Source: Allobosea sp. CRIB-10 (GTDB taxonomy: Bacteria > Pseudomonadota > Alphaproteobacteria > Rhizobiales > Beijerinckiaceae). Taken from it: a DNA stretch of 64,000 bases. Where the stretch lies: the NCBI RefSeq assembly GCF_900112185.1, contig NZ_FOKP01000002.1, positions 310,001 to 374,000 of the forward strand, in the 5' to 3' direction. Made by a program: the position numbers and the translations under genes. Under the pieces are notes generated by a model. That model was given only the letters and a program-made list of their open reading frames with translations. It was not told the DNA's origin and searched no databases. Positions 43,309 to 52,065 of this stretch are shown in pieces (position 1 is the first letter of the stretch; every line of letters starts with the position of its first letter).

Positions 43309-44112
43309 TCAGCGGCCGGTGAACTTCGGTGCGCGCTTGGCGTGGAAGGCCTCGACGCCCTCGCGGAAATCGTCGGACTGGCGCAGGCGGCTGTAGCAAT
43401 GCCCTTCCAGCTCGATCGCGATCGCCAGCGTCGAATCCTCGGTGTCGTTGAGCAGCTTCTTGGCGGTGCGCTGGGCGATCGGCGAGAAGGAGCGCAATTC
43501 GTCGACCAGGCGATCGGTCGCGGCCTCGAGCTCCCCATCCGGAACGCATTCGGTGGCGATGCCCCAGTCGAGCGCCTGCTTGCCCGAGATGCGCCTGGAG
43601 CGCATCACGATGTCCTTGGTCCGGGTGATGCCGACGATCTTCTGCAGGCGGGCCGAGCCGCCCGAGCCGGGGATCTGCCCGAGCTTCTGCTCCGGCAGCG
43701 CGTATTGGCAGGTCTCCGAGACGATGCGGAAGTCGCAGGCGAGCGAGATCTCGAAGCCGACGCCGAAAGTGTAGCCGCGGTTGGCGACGATCACCGGCTT
43801 CGCGCAGCGCGCCGGGGCGGCGATGTTCCAGGCGAGCTTGGAGACATGCTCGGGCGAGGCCTCCAGGAAGCCCTTGATGTAGCCGCCAGAGGAGAAGTGC
43901 TCGCCGACGGCGCGCAGCACGATGATGCGCACGCGATCGTCCTCGTCGAGCGCCTCGAACACCTTGCGCAGCTGGTCGCGCTGGGCCATCGCCACCGTGT
44001 TCATCGGCGGCCGGTCGAGGATGATGTCGGCGCGTTCGCGAGCGGGATCGATCTCGACGCGGAAACCGTCGAGACCGGTGAGGCTGGCGTGGATCGGGGT
44101 GACTGCGTTCAT
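43309..44112 (-). CDS. hmfE: Crotonase-fold enzyme, putative 2-oxoglutaroyl-CoA hydrolase
   Basis: 267 residues. Crotonase oxyanion-hole motifs in RAVGEHFSSGGYIKGFLEAS and ANRGYTFGVGFEISLACDFR; the later EQKLGQIPGSGGSARLQKIV carries the usual catalytic region. C-terminus FHAKRAPKFTGR. In the furoate pathway of Cupriavidus basilensis, HmfE belongs to this family and releases 2-oxoglutarate from 2-oxoglutaroyl-CoA; the gene order here supports that role, but a hydratase/isomerase function cannot be excluded. 29 bases after the synthetase gene. Start at ATG 44112. Confidence 0.7.
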   Translation of the reverse strand: MNAVTPIHASLTGLDGFRVEIDPARERADIILDRPPMNTVAMAQRDQLRKVFEALDEDDRVRIIVLRAVGEHFSSGGYIKGFLEASPEHVSKLAWNIAAPARCAKPVIVANRGYTFGVGFEISLACDFRIVSETCQYALPEQKLGQIPGSGGSARLQKIVGITRTKDIVMRSRRISGKQALDWGIATECVPDGELEAATDRLVDELRSFSPIAQRTAKKLLNDTEDSTLAIAIELEGHCYSRLRQSDDFREGVEAFHAKRAPKFTGR

Positions 44113-44141
44113 GGCTTTAGCTCTCGGTTTCAGGGTTGGGA

Positions 44142-45686
44142 TCATTCGGCGGCGAGATCGGGTCGCTCGGGCTCGTACTCGCCGGCGACGAGCTGGCGGC
44201 GCAGCAGCTTGCCGACCGGCGATTTCGGGATCGCCTTGACGAACTCGTAGCGGCGCGGACGCTTGAAATTGGCGAGGCCGGAGATCTTGCAATGCCGGTC
44301 GAGTTCCTCGGCGGTGACGGCCGAGGCGCGCTGCACGAAGGCGACGACGATCTTGCCCCAGCGCTCGTCGGGCAGGCCGACCACGGCGACTTCGGAGACG
44401 GCCGGGTGCAGCGACAGGCAGCTCTCGATGTCGACCGGCGAGACGTTCTCGCCGCCGGTGATGATCATGTCATCGACGCGGCCGGTGACGAAGAGATCGC
44501 CGTCCTCGTCGAAATAGCCGGTGTCGCCGGTGAAGTACCAACCGTCGCGCAGCGATTTGGCGTCGGCCTCGGGCCGGCGCCAGTAGCCCTCGAAGGCTTC
44601 GTCGCTGGCGGCAAGCGCGATGATCTCGCCTTCCTCGCCGGGCCGGGCCAGCTCCGCGGCCGAGGCCGCACCGAGCCGGACCACACGGATGAGCTGGTTG
44701 AGCCCGGCCTTGCCGGCGCAACCCGGCTTCGCCGCGGCCTTCTGGTTGAGGGTGAAGGTGTAGATCTCCGACGAGCCGTAATGGTTGACGAAGAGCTCGG
44801 GCCTGAACGCCTCGGTCAGCTTGCCGAGCAACCCGTCGGTCATCGGCGCGCCGGCGAAGCCGAGCTTGCGCACCGAGGAGACGTCGCTCCCGGCGAAGCG
44901 CGGGTGATGGACGACGTCATGATAGAGCGTCGGCACGAGATAGAGATTGCTGACGCGCTCGGCCTCGATCAGCTCCAGCGCCCGCGCCGCATCGAAGCGC
45001 GGCAGGCAGACGAAGCTGCCGCCGATCAGCGACATCGCCAGCAGCGAGCGCACCCCCATCGTGTGATAGAGCGGCATGACGCCGAGCGTGCATTCGCCAT
45101 TGCCGTAGAGGTTCTGCGCGACATGGGCGAGCGCGGCCATGCGCTCGGCCCGGTGCCGCCGCGGCACGCCCTTGGGCTTGGCCGTGGTGCCGGAAGTATA
45201 GAGCATCAGCGACCAGTCTTCGGCGCCGGCGCGAGGCGTCGCGGTCGGCGCCTGATTGCCGATCATCTCGCCGAAGCTCAGATCGGCAGGGCCGGCATCG
45301 CTGCCGACCGCGATCCGCGGCAGGCTCGCGCCGAGTGTGCTCTCGGCCATGGCAATAGCGGAGACGGCTTCGAAGGCGATCGCTTTGGCGCCGGCATTCT
45401 CCAGCACGAAGTCGATCTCGTCCGGCTTCGCCCGCCAGTTGATCGGCGTCATGATCAGCCCGGCGAACTGGCAGGCCCAGTGCAGGCTCGCCGCTTCCCA
45501 GCGGTTCTGCAGCACGCTGACGAAATGGTCGCCGGCCTTGAGCCCGATGCCGTCGAAGGCGGCGACGAGCGAGGAGATGCGCGCCAGCCATTGCGTATAG
45601 TTCAGGCGGACCTCGCCATCGACGATGGCGAGTGCGTCGGGGGTACGCGCCACGCTGGCAGTGAAGCTGGTCCCGAGGTCAAACAT
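44142..45686 (-). CDS. hmfD: Acyl-CoA synthetase, putative 2-furoyl-CoA synthetase
   Basis: 514 residues, adenylate-forming enzyme. P-loop LMLYTSGTTAKPKGVPRRHR; A5 motif NHYGSSEIYTF; A7 GWYFTGDTGYFDEDGDLFVT; A8 hinge GRVDDMIITGGENVSPVDIE; the catalytic Lys in IPKSPVGKLLRR. It activates a carboxylic acid with ATP and CoA. Encoded with a three-subunit molybdenum hydroxylase, the pattern of 2-furoate activation followed by 2-furoyl-CoA hydroxylation. ATG 45686 overlaps the [2Fe-2S] subunit gene by eight bases. Confidence 0.78.
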   Translation of the reverse strand: MFDLGTSFTASVARTPDALAIVDGEVRLNYTQWLARISSLVAAFDGIGLKAGDHFVSVLQNRWEAASLHWACQFAGLIMTPINWRAKPDEIDFVLENAGAKAIAFEAVSAIAMAESTLGASLPRIAVGSDAGPADLSFGEMIGNQAPTATPRAGAEDWSLMLYTSGTTAKPKGVPRRHRAERMAALAHVAQNLYGNGECTLGVMPLYHTMGVRSLLAMSLIGGSFVCLPRFDAARALELIEAERVSNLYLVPTLYHDVVHHPRFAGSDVSSVRKLGFAGAPMTDGLLGKLTEAFRPELFVNHYGSSEIYTFTLNQKAAAKPGCAGKAGLNQLIRVVRLGAASAAELARPGEEGEIIALAASDEAFEGYWRRPEADAKSLRDGWYFTGDTGYFDEDGDLFVTGRVDDMIITGGENVSPVDIESCLSLHPAVSEVAVVGLPDERWGKIVVAFVQRASAVTAEELDRHCKISGLANFKRPRRYEFVKAIPKSPVGKLLRRQLVAGEYEPERPDLAAE

Positions 45687-46221
45687 CGAGGGATTCCAAG
45701 GCGATAGTCTGGGCAATGGTCTGGGATTCCCGGCGCAGCAGGGCAGCGGCCTCGACTGCGGCGGCGATGATCGGGGTGTAGCCGGTGCAGCGGCAGAGAT
45801 GCCCGCCGACGACCTCGCGCAGCTCCTGCTCGCTGGGCTCCGGCTGCTCGCGCAGGAAGGCGTCGAGCGAGATCAGGATGCCGGCCGTGCAGAAGCCGCA
45901 TTGCAATGCGTGGTGCCTCCGGAAGGCGGCCTGCAGCACCGAGAGACGATCCTGCGCCGGCGCCAGCCCCTCGACCGTAGTGACCTCCCGGCCTTCGAGC
46001 TGGACGGCGAGCGTCAGGCAGGCGCGGGCCGGCGCGCCGTCGATCAGGATGGTGCAGGCGCCGCAGACGCCGTGCTCGCAGCCGACATGGGTGCCGGTAG
46101 CGCCGATGTCGTGGCGCAGCGCGTCGGTCGCGAGCAGGCGCGGCTCGGCCTCGACCGAGACGGGCTTGCCGTTCAGCGTGAAGCCGACGCGGTGGCGGGT
46201 GGCGGCGCTCAGGCGAGGCAT
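45679..46221 (-). CDS. hmfC: Molybdenum hydroxylase [2Fe-2S] subunit, putative 2-furoyl-CoA dehydrogenase
   Basis: 180 residues. Plant-type [2Fe-2S] cluster at about 45-70 (GCEHGVCGACTILIDG, then ACLTLA) and a second helical cluster (LQCGFCTAGIL, then HLCRCTGYTPII), the CoxS/XdhA small-subunit arrangement. Passes electrons from the molybdenum centre to FAD. Overlaps the FAD-subunit gene by 13 bases. Letter of the symbol follows the hmf scheme and is tentative. Confidence 0.85.
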   Translation of the reverse strand: MPRLSAATRHRVGFTLNGKPVSVEAEPRLLATDALRHDIGATGTHVGCEHGVCGACTILIDGAPARACLTLAVQLEGREVTTVEGLAPAQDRLSVLQAAFRRHHALQCGFCTAGILISLDAFLREQPEPSEQELREVVGGHLCRCTGYTPIIAAAVEAAALLRRESQTIAQTIALESLDV

Positions 46222-47036
46222 CGGCCGGCCTCCTCGATCGTGCGGCGGCCGAGGGTGCGGACGAGGTCGCGGCGCAGCCTGGCGCTGGCATGGAGATCCT
46301 CGCGGGCGTCGAGCTCCCAGGCGAAGGCGTTGAGCGCATCGTCCAGCGCCGAACCGTCCAGGCGCGGCCAGCTCCGGCGCTCAGGCTTGTCGGCGACACC
46401 GGCGACCGCGAGATGAATCTGCCCGGCCTCGACCATCGCCGCACAGCCGACGATGGCGAAGTCGCCATGCCGGCGCGCCACCTCGTTGAAGGCATAGCCG
46501 GTGCCGGGCCGGGCAGCCGGAAAGGCGACGGCCTCGATCAGCTCGTCATCGGCCTTCCCGGTCACCATCATGCCCGCGAAGAAGTCGGCCGCCTTGAGCA
46601 CGCGGCGCTTGCGGCGGGAACGCAGCCGGACCTCGCCAGCGAGCGCGACCAGGCAGAGCGGAATCTCGGCGCTGGGATCGGCATGGGCGGCCGAGCCGCA
46701 GACCGTGCCGCGCGCCCGGGTCTGGTAATGGCCGAGCCAGGGCAAGGCGGCGGCCAGCAGCGGCTGCTCGCTCGCAAGGCCCGGCCGCTGCAGCAGCGCC
46801 GCCTGCCGGACACCGGCCGGCACGACGATGATCTCGCCCTCGCGCCGGACCTCGCCGAGCCCGGCCACGCCCATGATGTCGACGAGCACGGCTGGCTTGG
46901 CCAGGCGCATGTTCAGCATCGGCAACAGCGACTGGCCGCCGGCGATGATCCGCGCCTCGGAGCCATGCTCGGCGAGCGTTGCCAGGGCCTCGTCGAGATT
47001 GCCGGCGCGCAGATAGTCGAAGGGCGCGGGCTTCAT
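46209..47036 (-). CDS. hmfB: Molybdenum hydroxylase FAD-binding subunit, putative 2-furoyl-CoA dehydrogenase
   Basis: 275 residues, CoxM-type. FAD motifs IIAGGQSLLPMLNMRLAKPA (about 32-51) and ARGTVCGSAAHADPSAEIPL (about 108-127, where TIGG is more usual). C-terminal CO-dehydrogenase flavoprotein domain (FNEVARRHGDFAIVGCAAMV). ATG overlaps the large-subunit stop by four bases. Symbol letter tentative. Confidence 0.85.
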   Translation of the reverse strand: MKPAPFDYLRAGNLDEALATLAEHGSEARIIAGGQSLLPMLNMRLAKPAVLVDIMGVAGLGEVRREGEIIVVPAGVRQAALLQRPGLASEQPLLAAALPWLGHYQTRARGTVCGSAAHADPSAEIPLCLVALAGEVRLRSRRKRRVLKAADFFAGMMVTGKADDELIEAVAFPAARPGTGYAFNEVARRHGDFAIVGCAAMVEAGQIHLAVAGVADKPERRSWPRLDGSALDDALNAFAWELDAREDLHASARLRRDLVRTLGRRTIEEAGRCLA

Positions 47037-49975
47037 GCGCGCCTCCCGAACAGGCGGGCGAGCAGGCCGGGCTTGCCCGGCGACGCCTTGCGCGCCAGCG
47101 CCGCGAAGAACTGGCCGATGATCGCCTTGGCCGCGCCGTCGAGCAGGCGCCCGCCGATCGCCGCGACCTTGCCGCCGACAGCCGCCTCATAGGCGTAGCC
47201 GATCACGGTGCCGCCAGCGCCATCAGGCGTCAGCGTCACGCGGCCGGAGCCGCCGCCGGTGCCGAGCGCGCCCGAGACCGAGCCGGTCAAGGTCGCGGCC
47301 CTGGGCTCGTCGAGGTTCGAGAGCTTGATCTCGGCCTTGTAGCGCCCCTTCACCGGGCCGACGCCGAGCGTGACATCGGCCTTGAAATGCGTGTCGGACA
47401 GCTTCTCCACGCCATGGCAGCCGGGGATGATCGAGGCGAGCGTGTCGACGTCGAGCAGCATCGCCCAGATCGCCGCGGGTGCGGCGGCGACCCTCGCCTC
47501 GCCTTCGCCGCGCAGGCTGCGATCGCCCGGCCTGGCGGCAGGCACTACCGCACGGCCGGTCTCTGGCTGGGCCGGCTCGGGCCCGGCGGCGAGTGCCGCG
47601 AGCCTGGCCGGGGTCAGCGGCAGGTTGATCTCGGAGACCCCGAGCGCATCGGCGACCGCATTCGCCAGGCAGACCGGCGTCGACATGCAGTTGCCCTCGC
47701 CGACGCCCTTGGTGCCGAGCTGCGTGAAGGGCGACGGCGTCTCGATGTGCAGGATCTCGATGTCCGGCGTCTCGGTCGCGGTCGGCAGCAGGTAGTCGGC
47801 GAGGGTGCCGGTCAGGAAGGCGCCGTCCTCGGCATAGGCGAGCTCCTCGTAGAAGGTCGCACCAAGCGCCTGGGCGAAGCCGCCGCGGATCTGGCCCTCG
47901 ACCATGCCGGGATGCAGGACGCGGCCACAGTCATGCATGGTGACATAGCGGTCGATCCGCGCCTTGCCATTGGCCGGATCGACCTCGACGCCGGCCATGT
48001 CGAAGATGAAGCCATGGCAGAGCGAGGAGTTGATCTCGTCGCCCTCGCTCGGCGCCGTCAGCTGCGGCGGCGTCCAAAAGGCGGTCTCGCGGATGGTCTG
48101 GTCGACACCATCAGGCAGCAGCGCCGGCGCCCAGTGGCAGAGCGCCGCGACACGGCCGAACGGGATGGTCTTGTCCGGATTGCCCTTGGCGAAGACCGCG
48201 CCGCCGGCAAAGCCGATCTGCGTGGACTCGGCCTTAAGCTGGTCCGCCGCGATCAAGGCGAGCTTGTCGCGCAAGCGGATCGCGGCGAGATGAGCGGCGC
48301 CGGCCACCGCCGCAGCAAAGCGGCTGGAATAATTGCCGGAGGCGATCGACCAGGCATCCTTGCCGGTATCGAGATCGGCGACGACCCTGATGTCGCGATG
48401 CGGCAGACCGAAGATGTCGGCGACGACCTGCGCCAGAACGGTGCGGTGGCCCTGGCCCTGCGGCGTCGAGGCGACATGGACGCTGACCGAGCCGACCGGA
48501 TCGATCGAGACCGTCGCCGTCGCCTGCGCGCCGTTCTTCGGCCCGGCCTTGCGCCGTTCCTCGGCGGTCAGCACGGTGGTGATGTAGCCCATATTGGAGA
48601 CACTGGGCTCGACCGCAGCGGCGAAGCCGATGCCGTAGCGCTTGCCGGCGGCGCGCGCTGCATCGCGGCGCTGTTCGAGCTCGGCGAGGCGGCCGGCGAC
48701 CGCCTGCTCGACCGCCGCCTGGTAGTCGCCGGAGTCGTAGAGCGCGCCGGTGGCGGTGCGGTAGGGGAAGGCGCCGGCCGGGATCAGGTTCCGGCGGATG
48801 ACGTCGAGCGGATCGAGCTGCAATTCGACGGCGATGCGCTGCATCAGCCGCTCCAGCGCGAAATAGACCTGCGGGCCGCCGAAGCCGCGCACCAGCCCGG
48901 TCGGCGCCTTGTTGGTCAGCACGACGCGGTTGCGCATCGCAACATGGCGGATGTCGTAGGCGCCGGTCATGTTGCCATGCATCCGGTAGAGCGTCGCCGG
49001 CTCCGGAGCGCGCGGATAGGCGCCGCAATCCTCGATCTGGTCCCAGTCGAGCGCGCTGATGCATCCCTCAGCAGAGACGGCGGCCTTGAGCGCGGTGACG
49101 CGGTTGGTCGCCGCCACCGCCGCGCCGAGATGCTCGAGCCGGTCCTCGATCCATTTCACCGGCCGCCCGGCGATCCGCGCGGCGACCCCGATCAGAACGG
49201 CATAGGGGGCGACGCCCTGCTTGACGCCGAAGCTGCCACCGGAGTCCGGCGGCATGCGCAGCCGCAGGCGGTTGCCGGGGACCTTCAGCGCCCGCGCTAG
49301 CACGGTGTGGATGCTGAACGGGCCCTGGAAATTGGCGAGTATGTCGTAGACGTCCTCATGCGGGTCGTAGTCGGCGACGACGCCGAAGGTCTCCATCGGC
49401 GCCCCGGTATTGCGCGGATAGGCGACGCTGACCGAGATCGTGTGCGCGGCCGCGGCGAAGGCGGCTTCGGGCTCGCCATAACGGAAGCGCCGGTCGCTGA
49501 CGAGGTTCGCACCGGCCTTCTCGTGCAGGACGGGCGCGCCCTCCCCCATGCTGGCGACGGGATCGACGACCGTCTTGAGCGGCTTGTACGCGACCTCGAT
49601 CGCGTCGAGCGCATCCTCGGCAAGATAGCGGCTCTCGGCCACCGCGATCGCGACGGGCTCGCCGACATAGCGCACGCGCTCGAGCGCCATCGGCCAGTTC
49701 TCGGCGGCGATCTTCAGCCCGGCGACCATCGGCGTGGTCAGCTTGGCAAGATCGCGGCCCGTGACGATCGCGACCACGCCCGGCAGCGCGGCGGCGGTCT
49801 CGGTCTCGATCGAGAGGATGTCGGCATGGGCGTGCGGCGAGCGCAGGATCGCGGCGTGCAGCGTGCCCGGCCTGGTGCCGAGATCATCGATGAAGCGCCC
49901 GCGACCAGTCAGCAGGGCGGCGTCCTCGACGCGCTCCACGGACTGACCCGTCCAGGAAATGATTTCAGCCTTCAC
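47033..49975 (-). CDS. hmfA: Molybdenum hydroxylase large subunit fused to a CoxG domain, putative 2-furoyl-CoA dehydrogenase
   Basis: 980 residues. Residues about 1-790 are a xanthine-dehydrogenase-family molybdopterin subunit: GRGRFIDDLGTRPGTLHAAI, PPDSGGSFGVKQG, LVRGFGGPQVYFALERLMQR, ASTPQGQGHRTVLAQVVADI, GTKGVGEGNCMSTPVCLANA (GEG is the active-site Glu region). From about 820 to 965 a second domain follows, SRPBCC/CoxG type (VAAAPAAIWAMLLDVDTLAS; IPGCHGVEKL; GVGPVKGRYKAEIKLSNLDE). CoxG is normally a separate membrane-binding protein that recruits the enzyme. Proposed reaction: hydroxylation of 2-furoyl-CoA at C5. First structural gene of the operon. Confidence 0.82.
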   Translation of the reverse strand: MKAEIISWTGQSVERVEDAALLTGRGRFIDDLGTRPGTLHAAILRSPHAHADILSIETETAAALPGVVAIVTGRDLAKLTTPMVAGLKIAAENWPMALERVRYVGEPVAIAVAESRYLAEDALDAIEVAYKPLKTVVDPVASMGEGAPVLHEKAGANLVSDRRFRYGEPEAAFAAAAHTISVSVAYPRNTGAPMETFGVVADYDPHEDVYDILANFQGPFSIHTVLARALKVPGNRLRLRMPPDSGGSFGVKQGVAPYAVLIGVAARIAGRPVKWIEDRLEHLGAAVAATNRVTALKAAVSAEGCISALDWDQIEDCGAYPRAPEPATLYRMHGNMTGAYDIRHVAMRNRVVLTNKAPTGLVRGFGGPQVYFALERLMQRIAVELQLDPLDVIRRNLIPAGAFPYRTATGALYDSGDYQAAVEQAVAGRLAELEQRRDAARAAGKRYGIGFAAAVEPSVSNMGYITTVLTAEERRKAGPKNGAQATATVSIDPVGSVSVHVASTPQGQGHRTVLAQVVADIFGLPHRDIRVVADLDTGKDAWSIASGNYSSRFAAAVAGAAHLAAIRLRDKLALIAADQLKAESTQIGFAGGAVFAKGNPDKTIPFGRVAALCHWAPALLPDGVDQTIRETAFWTPPQLTAPSEGDEINSSLCHGFIFDMAGVEVDPANGKARIDRYVTMHDCGRVLHPGMVEGQIRGGFAQALGATFYEELAYAEDGAFLTGTLADYLLPTATETPDIEILHIETPSPFTQLGTKGVGEGNCMSTPVCLANAVADALGVSEINLPLTPARLAALAAGPEPAQPETGRAVVPAARPGDRSLRGEGEARVAAAPAAIWAMLLDVDTLASIIPGCHGVEKLSDTHFKADVTLGVGPVKGRYKAEIKLSNLDEPRAATLTGSVSGALGTGGGSGRVTLTPDGAGGTVIGYAYEAAVGGKVAAIGGRLLDGAAKAIIGQFFAALARKASPGKPGLLARLFGRRA

Positions 49976-49986
49976 CAGCGTTCTGC

Positions 49987-50022
49987 TCCCAGGAGGCGCT
50001 CTTACGGAGGCGCCTCCTGGGA
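49987..50022. terminator. Long perfect hairpin between AraC gene and hmfA
   Basis: TCCCAGGAGGCGC (49987-49999) pairs perfectly with GCGCCTCCTGGGA (50010-50022), 13 bp with a 10-base loop, 11 bases upstream of the hmfA ATG. It may terminate the araC transcript, or fold in the hmfA leader and, since it contains AGGAGG-like sequence, hide the ribosome-binding site. Confidence 0.55.
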
Positions 50023-50098
50023 AGGTTCGGTCATCGGCCGGCCAGGTTCGATCCCGCCCAGTCTTGCGACTTACCGAATAGTCTCAAATTCGAAGGAA

Positions 50099-50944
50099 TC
50101 AGCGGCCGAGGCGCGCCACGTTGCGGAACTCGCTCGGCGCCACCGAGCAATGATCGCGGAAGAAGCGGGTGAAATGGGCCGGCGCGCTGAAGCCGAGCCG
50201 GTCGCCGATCGCGCTGAAGCTCTCATCGCCGTCGACGACGGCGCCGACCGCGAGCTCGACCTTCAGCACATTGAGGAAGACGTGGGGCGTCACGCCGGTC
50301 GAGCTCTCGAACATCCGGAAGAAATGCGCCCGCGACAGGCCAGCCTCGCTCGCCAGCCGCTCGATCGAGAGCGGCGCTGCGGGGTCGGATCGCATCAGCG
50401 AGATCGCCCGGCGCACCCTAAAATCAACCGCGCTCGAACGCGCGATCTCGCGCAAGGAAGCGCCGATCGAGCGCCAGGGCGTGAAGCGCTCGATCACGGC
50501 GATCATCAGCTCGGAGAGCAACTCCTCCTGGCGGCGGCTGGCGCCGGGCTCGTGCACCATCTCCGCGGCAAGATCGAGCGCGGTCTGGCGAATATGCGCG
50601 CTGACTTCGCCGGCGGAGTGCTCGAAGAAGCCGGGCGAGCCGCTCGCCGCCCAGTTCGGCCGGAAACTGCGCAGCCAGTCCGGCTCGATATAGAGCGCCA
50701 GGATCAGCGCGTTCTTGCGCGAGGGATCATGGACGTAGGCATGCGTCTCCCAGGCATTGACCAGCACGGCGAGATCATCGGTCAGCGGCGCGACATGGTC
50801 TCCGACCAGGAACTGCGTGTCGTCACCGTCGACCTTCAGCAGGACATGGCAATGCGGATGCGCGTGCCGGACGAGGCTGCGATCCATGTCGAGCAGCGCC
50901 ACCCGGCCGAAAGCTCCGTGCGCGATGCGCAGGGCATCCGACAT
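50099..50944 (-). CDS. AraC-family regulator of the furoate cluster
   Basis: 281 residues. N-terminal cupin-like sensor (RHAHPHCHVLLKVDGDDTQF, WETHAYVHDP) and C-terminal double helix-turn-helix (RRAISLMRSDPAAPLSIERL; ASEAGLSRAHFFRMFESSTG; AIGDRLGFSAPAHFTRFFRD) at about 180-281. Placed just upstream of hmfA in the same direction, it is the probable activator of this operon; its effector would be the furan acid or its CoA ester. Confidence 0.88.
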   Translation of the reverse strand: MSDALRIAHGAFGRVALLDMDRSLVRHAHPHCHVLLKVDGDDTQFLVGDHVAPLTDDLAVLVNAWETHAYVHDPSRKNALILALYIEPDWLRSFRPNWAASGSPGFFEHSAGEVSAHIRQTALDLAAEMVHEPGASRRQEELLSELMIAVIERFTPWRSIGASLREIARSSAVDFRVRRAISLMRSDPAAPLSIERLASEAGLSRAHFFRMFESSTGVTPHVFLNVLKVELAVGAVVDGDESFSAIGDRLGFSAPAHFTRFFRDHCSVAPSEFRNVARLGR

Positions 50945-51111
50945 ACCGTTTCCTCACCGAGCATCTTGTTGCTTGCGGGCCAGCCGGCGAAAGAAAGATA
51001 TTGAACGGCCGCTCACCGCCTTTCAAGACAGCCAGGGTCGGCCGCTTTGTCGCGGCTTCCCCCTCGCATTGCTTCGATACCTCGAAACGGCAGGCGTCAG
51101 CCCGCGCCTCC

Positions 51112-52014
51112 TCAGGCTCTCAGCTCGGCAGCGCCGTTTTCCCGGGGCTGGTACGTCGTCGTCCGCGCCACGCTCTGCGCCGGGCGCTTCTCGCCGGCCA
51201 GCACCTCGAAATCGAGATGGTTCTCGGGCGGCACCAGCGGGCAGGTGACGAAGTTGGTGAAGGCGCAGGGCAGCGCCACCGCATAGTTGAAGTCGATCCA
51301 GTCGATGCGGGTGTTCGCCGCATCAGTGAACTGCAATTCGATGACGCGGCCAGCGCCATAGGTGATCGGGCCGCTGGTCCTATCGCGGACATGGGCGACG
51401 GGCTGCACGCCGGTCGGCGTGTCCTTGCCGATGAGCACGACGGTGTGGCTCTTGCCGCCGAACTCGAAGGTGAAGGTGCCCATGCGCGGCGTCGTCTCGC
51501 GCACGCCGGCTTCCACCGTCTCGGCCTCGAACTCGACGCGCTCCGCCGGCGTGTAGACGCCGGGGATGCGCCAGGCCGGATCGTAGTCGAAGGCGGTGAC
51601 ACCGGCATCCTCCAGGCGCGTCGCCTGGCGCGGGTCGCGCACGCGAACGCCGTAGAGCCGGCTGCCGTCATGCTTGGTGCGGACGATGGTCTCGACCTCG
51701 TTCACGCCGAAATAGACCGGGACGCTCTCGCCATGGCCATAGGTCTGGTTGCGGCCGGGGACGATCTCGACCGGGCCTGTGGGGTATTCGCCGTTCACCG
51801 ACAGGGTCGGGCCCGAAGCCGGTGGCGTGAAGATGACCCGACCGCCCTCGACCGACCAGCGGCCGGGAAGGAGCTCGAACGCAACGTCGCGATCGTCCTC
51901 CTCCAGCCAGTACTGGGCGACGAGCGCGGTCCAGCCATAGGGGCGGAACATGGTGGCGACATGGGCATGGCGCCATTCGCGCCACTGGCCTTCCAGATGT
52001 TCTCGCGTCGGCAT
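51112..52014 (-). CDS. DUF1684 domain protein
   Basis: 300 residues. The family signature is clear in the C-terminal half: IDWIDFNYAVALPCAFTNFV, then TCPLVPPENHLDFEVLAGEK; also FEFGGKSHTVVLIGKD and GAGRVIELQFTDAANTRI. DUF1684 proteins are of unknown function. The N-terminal 130 residues form an extra beta-rich part (PGRWSVEGGRVIFTPPASGP, ELLPGR). Last gene of the Ssu/Tau-type operon, 51 bases after the hydrolase. No signal peptide seen. Confidence 0.8.
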   Translation of the reverse strand: MPTREHLEGQWREWRHAHVATMFRPYGWTALVAQYWLEEDDRDVAFELLPGRWSVEGGRVIFTPPASGPTLSVNGEYPTGPVEIVPGRNQTYGHGESVPVYFGVNEVETIVRTKHDGSRLYGVRVRDPRQATRLEDAGVTAFDYDPAWRIPGVYTPAERVEFEAETVEAGVRETTPRMGTFTFEFGGKSHTVVLIGKDTPTGVQPVAHVRDRTSGPITYGAGRVIELQFTDAANTRIDWIDFNYAVALPCAFTNFVTCPLVPPENHLDFEVLAGEKRPAQSVARTTTYQPRENGAAELRA

Positions 52015-52065
52015 GGTCGTTGTCCTTCGAAGGCTCGGAATGTCTGCTTGCGGCTGAGTGTCGGG

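Noticed and set aside
42151..44250. A 699-codon plus-strand open frame opposite the binding protein and crotonase genes
   Set aside because: It crosses two well-supported minus-strand genes and has no family likeness.
46979..49300. A 773-codon plus-strand open frame opposite the molybdenum hydroxylase
   Set aside because: Mirror frame of the hmfA-like gene; low-complexity Gly/Asp/Arg composition, no recognisable domain, no matching promoter or ribosome-binding site.
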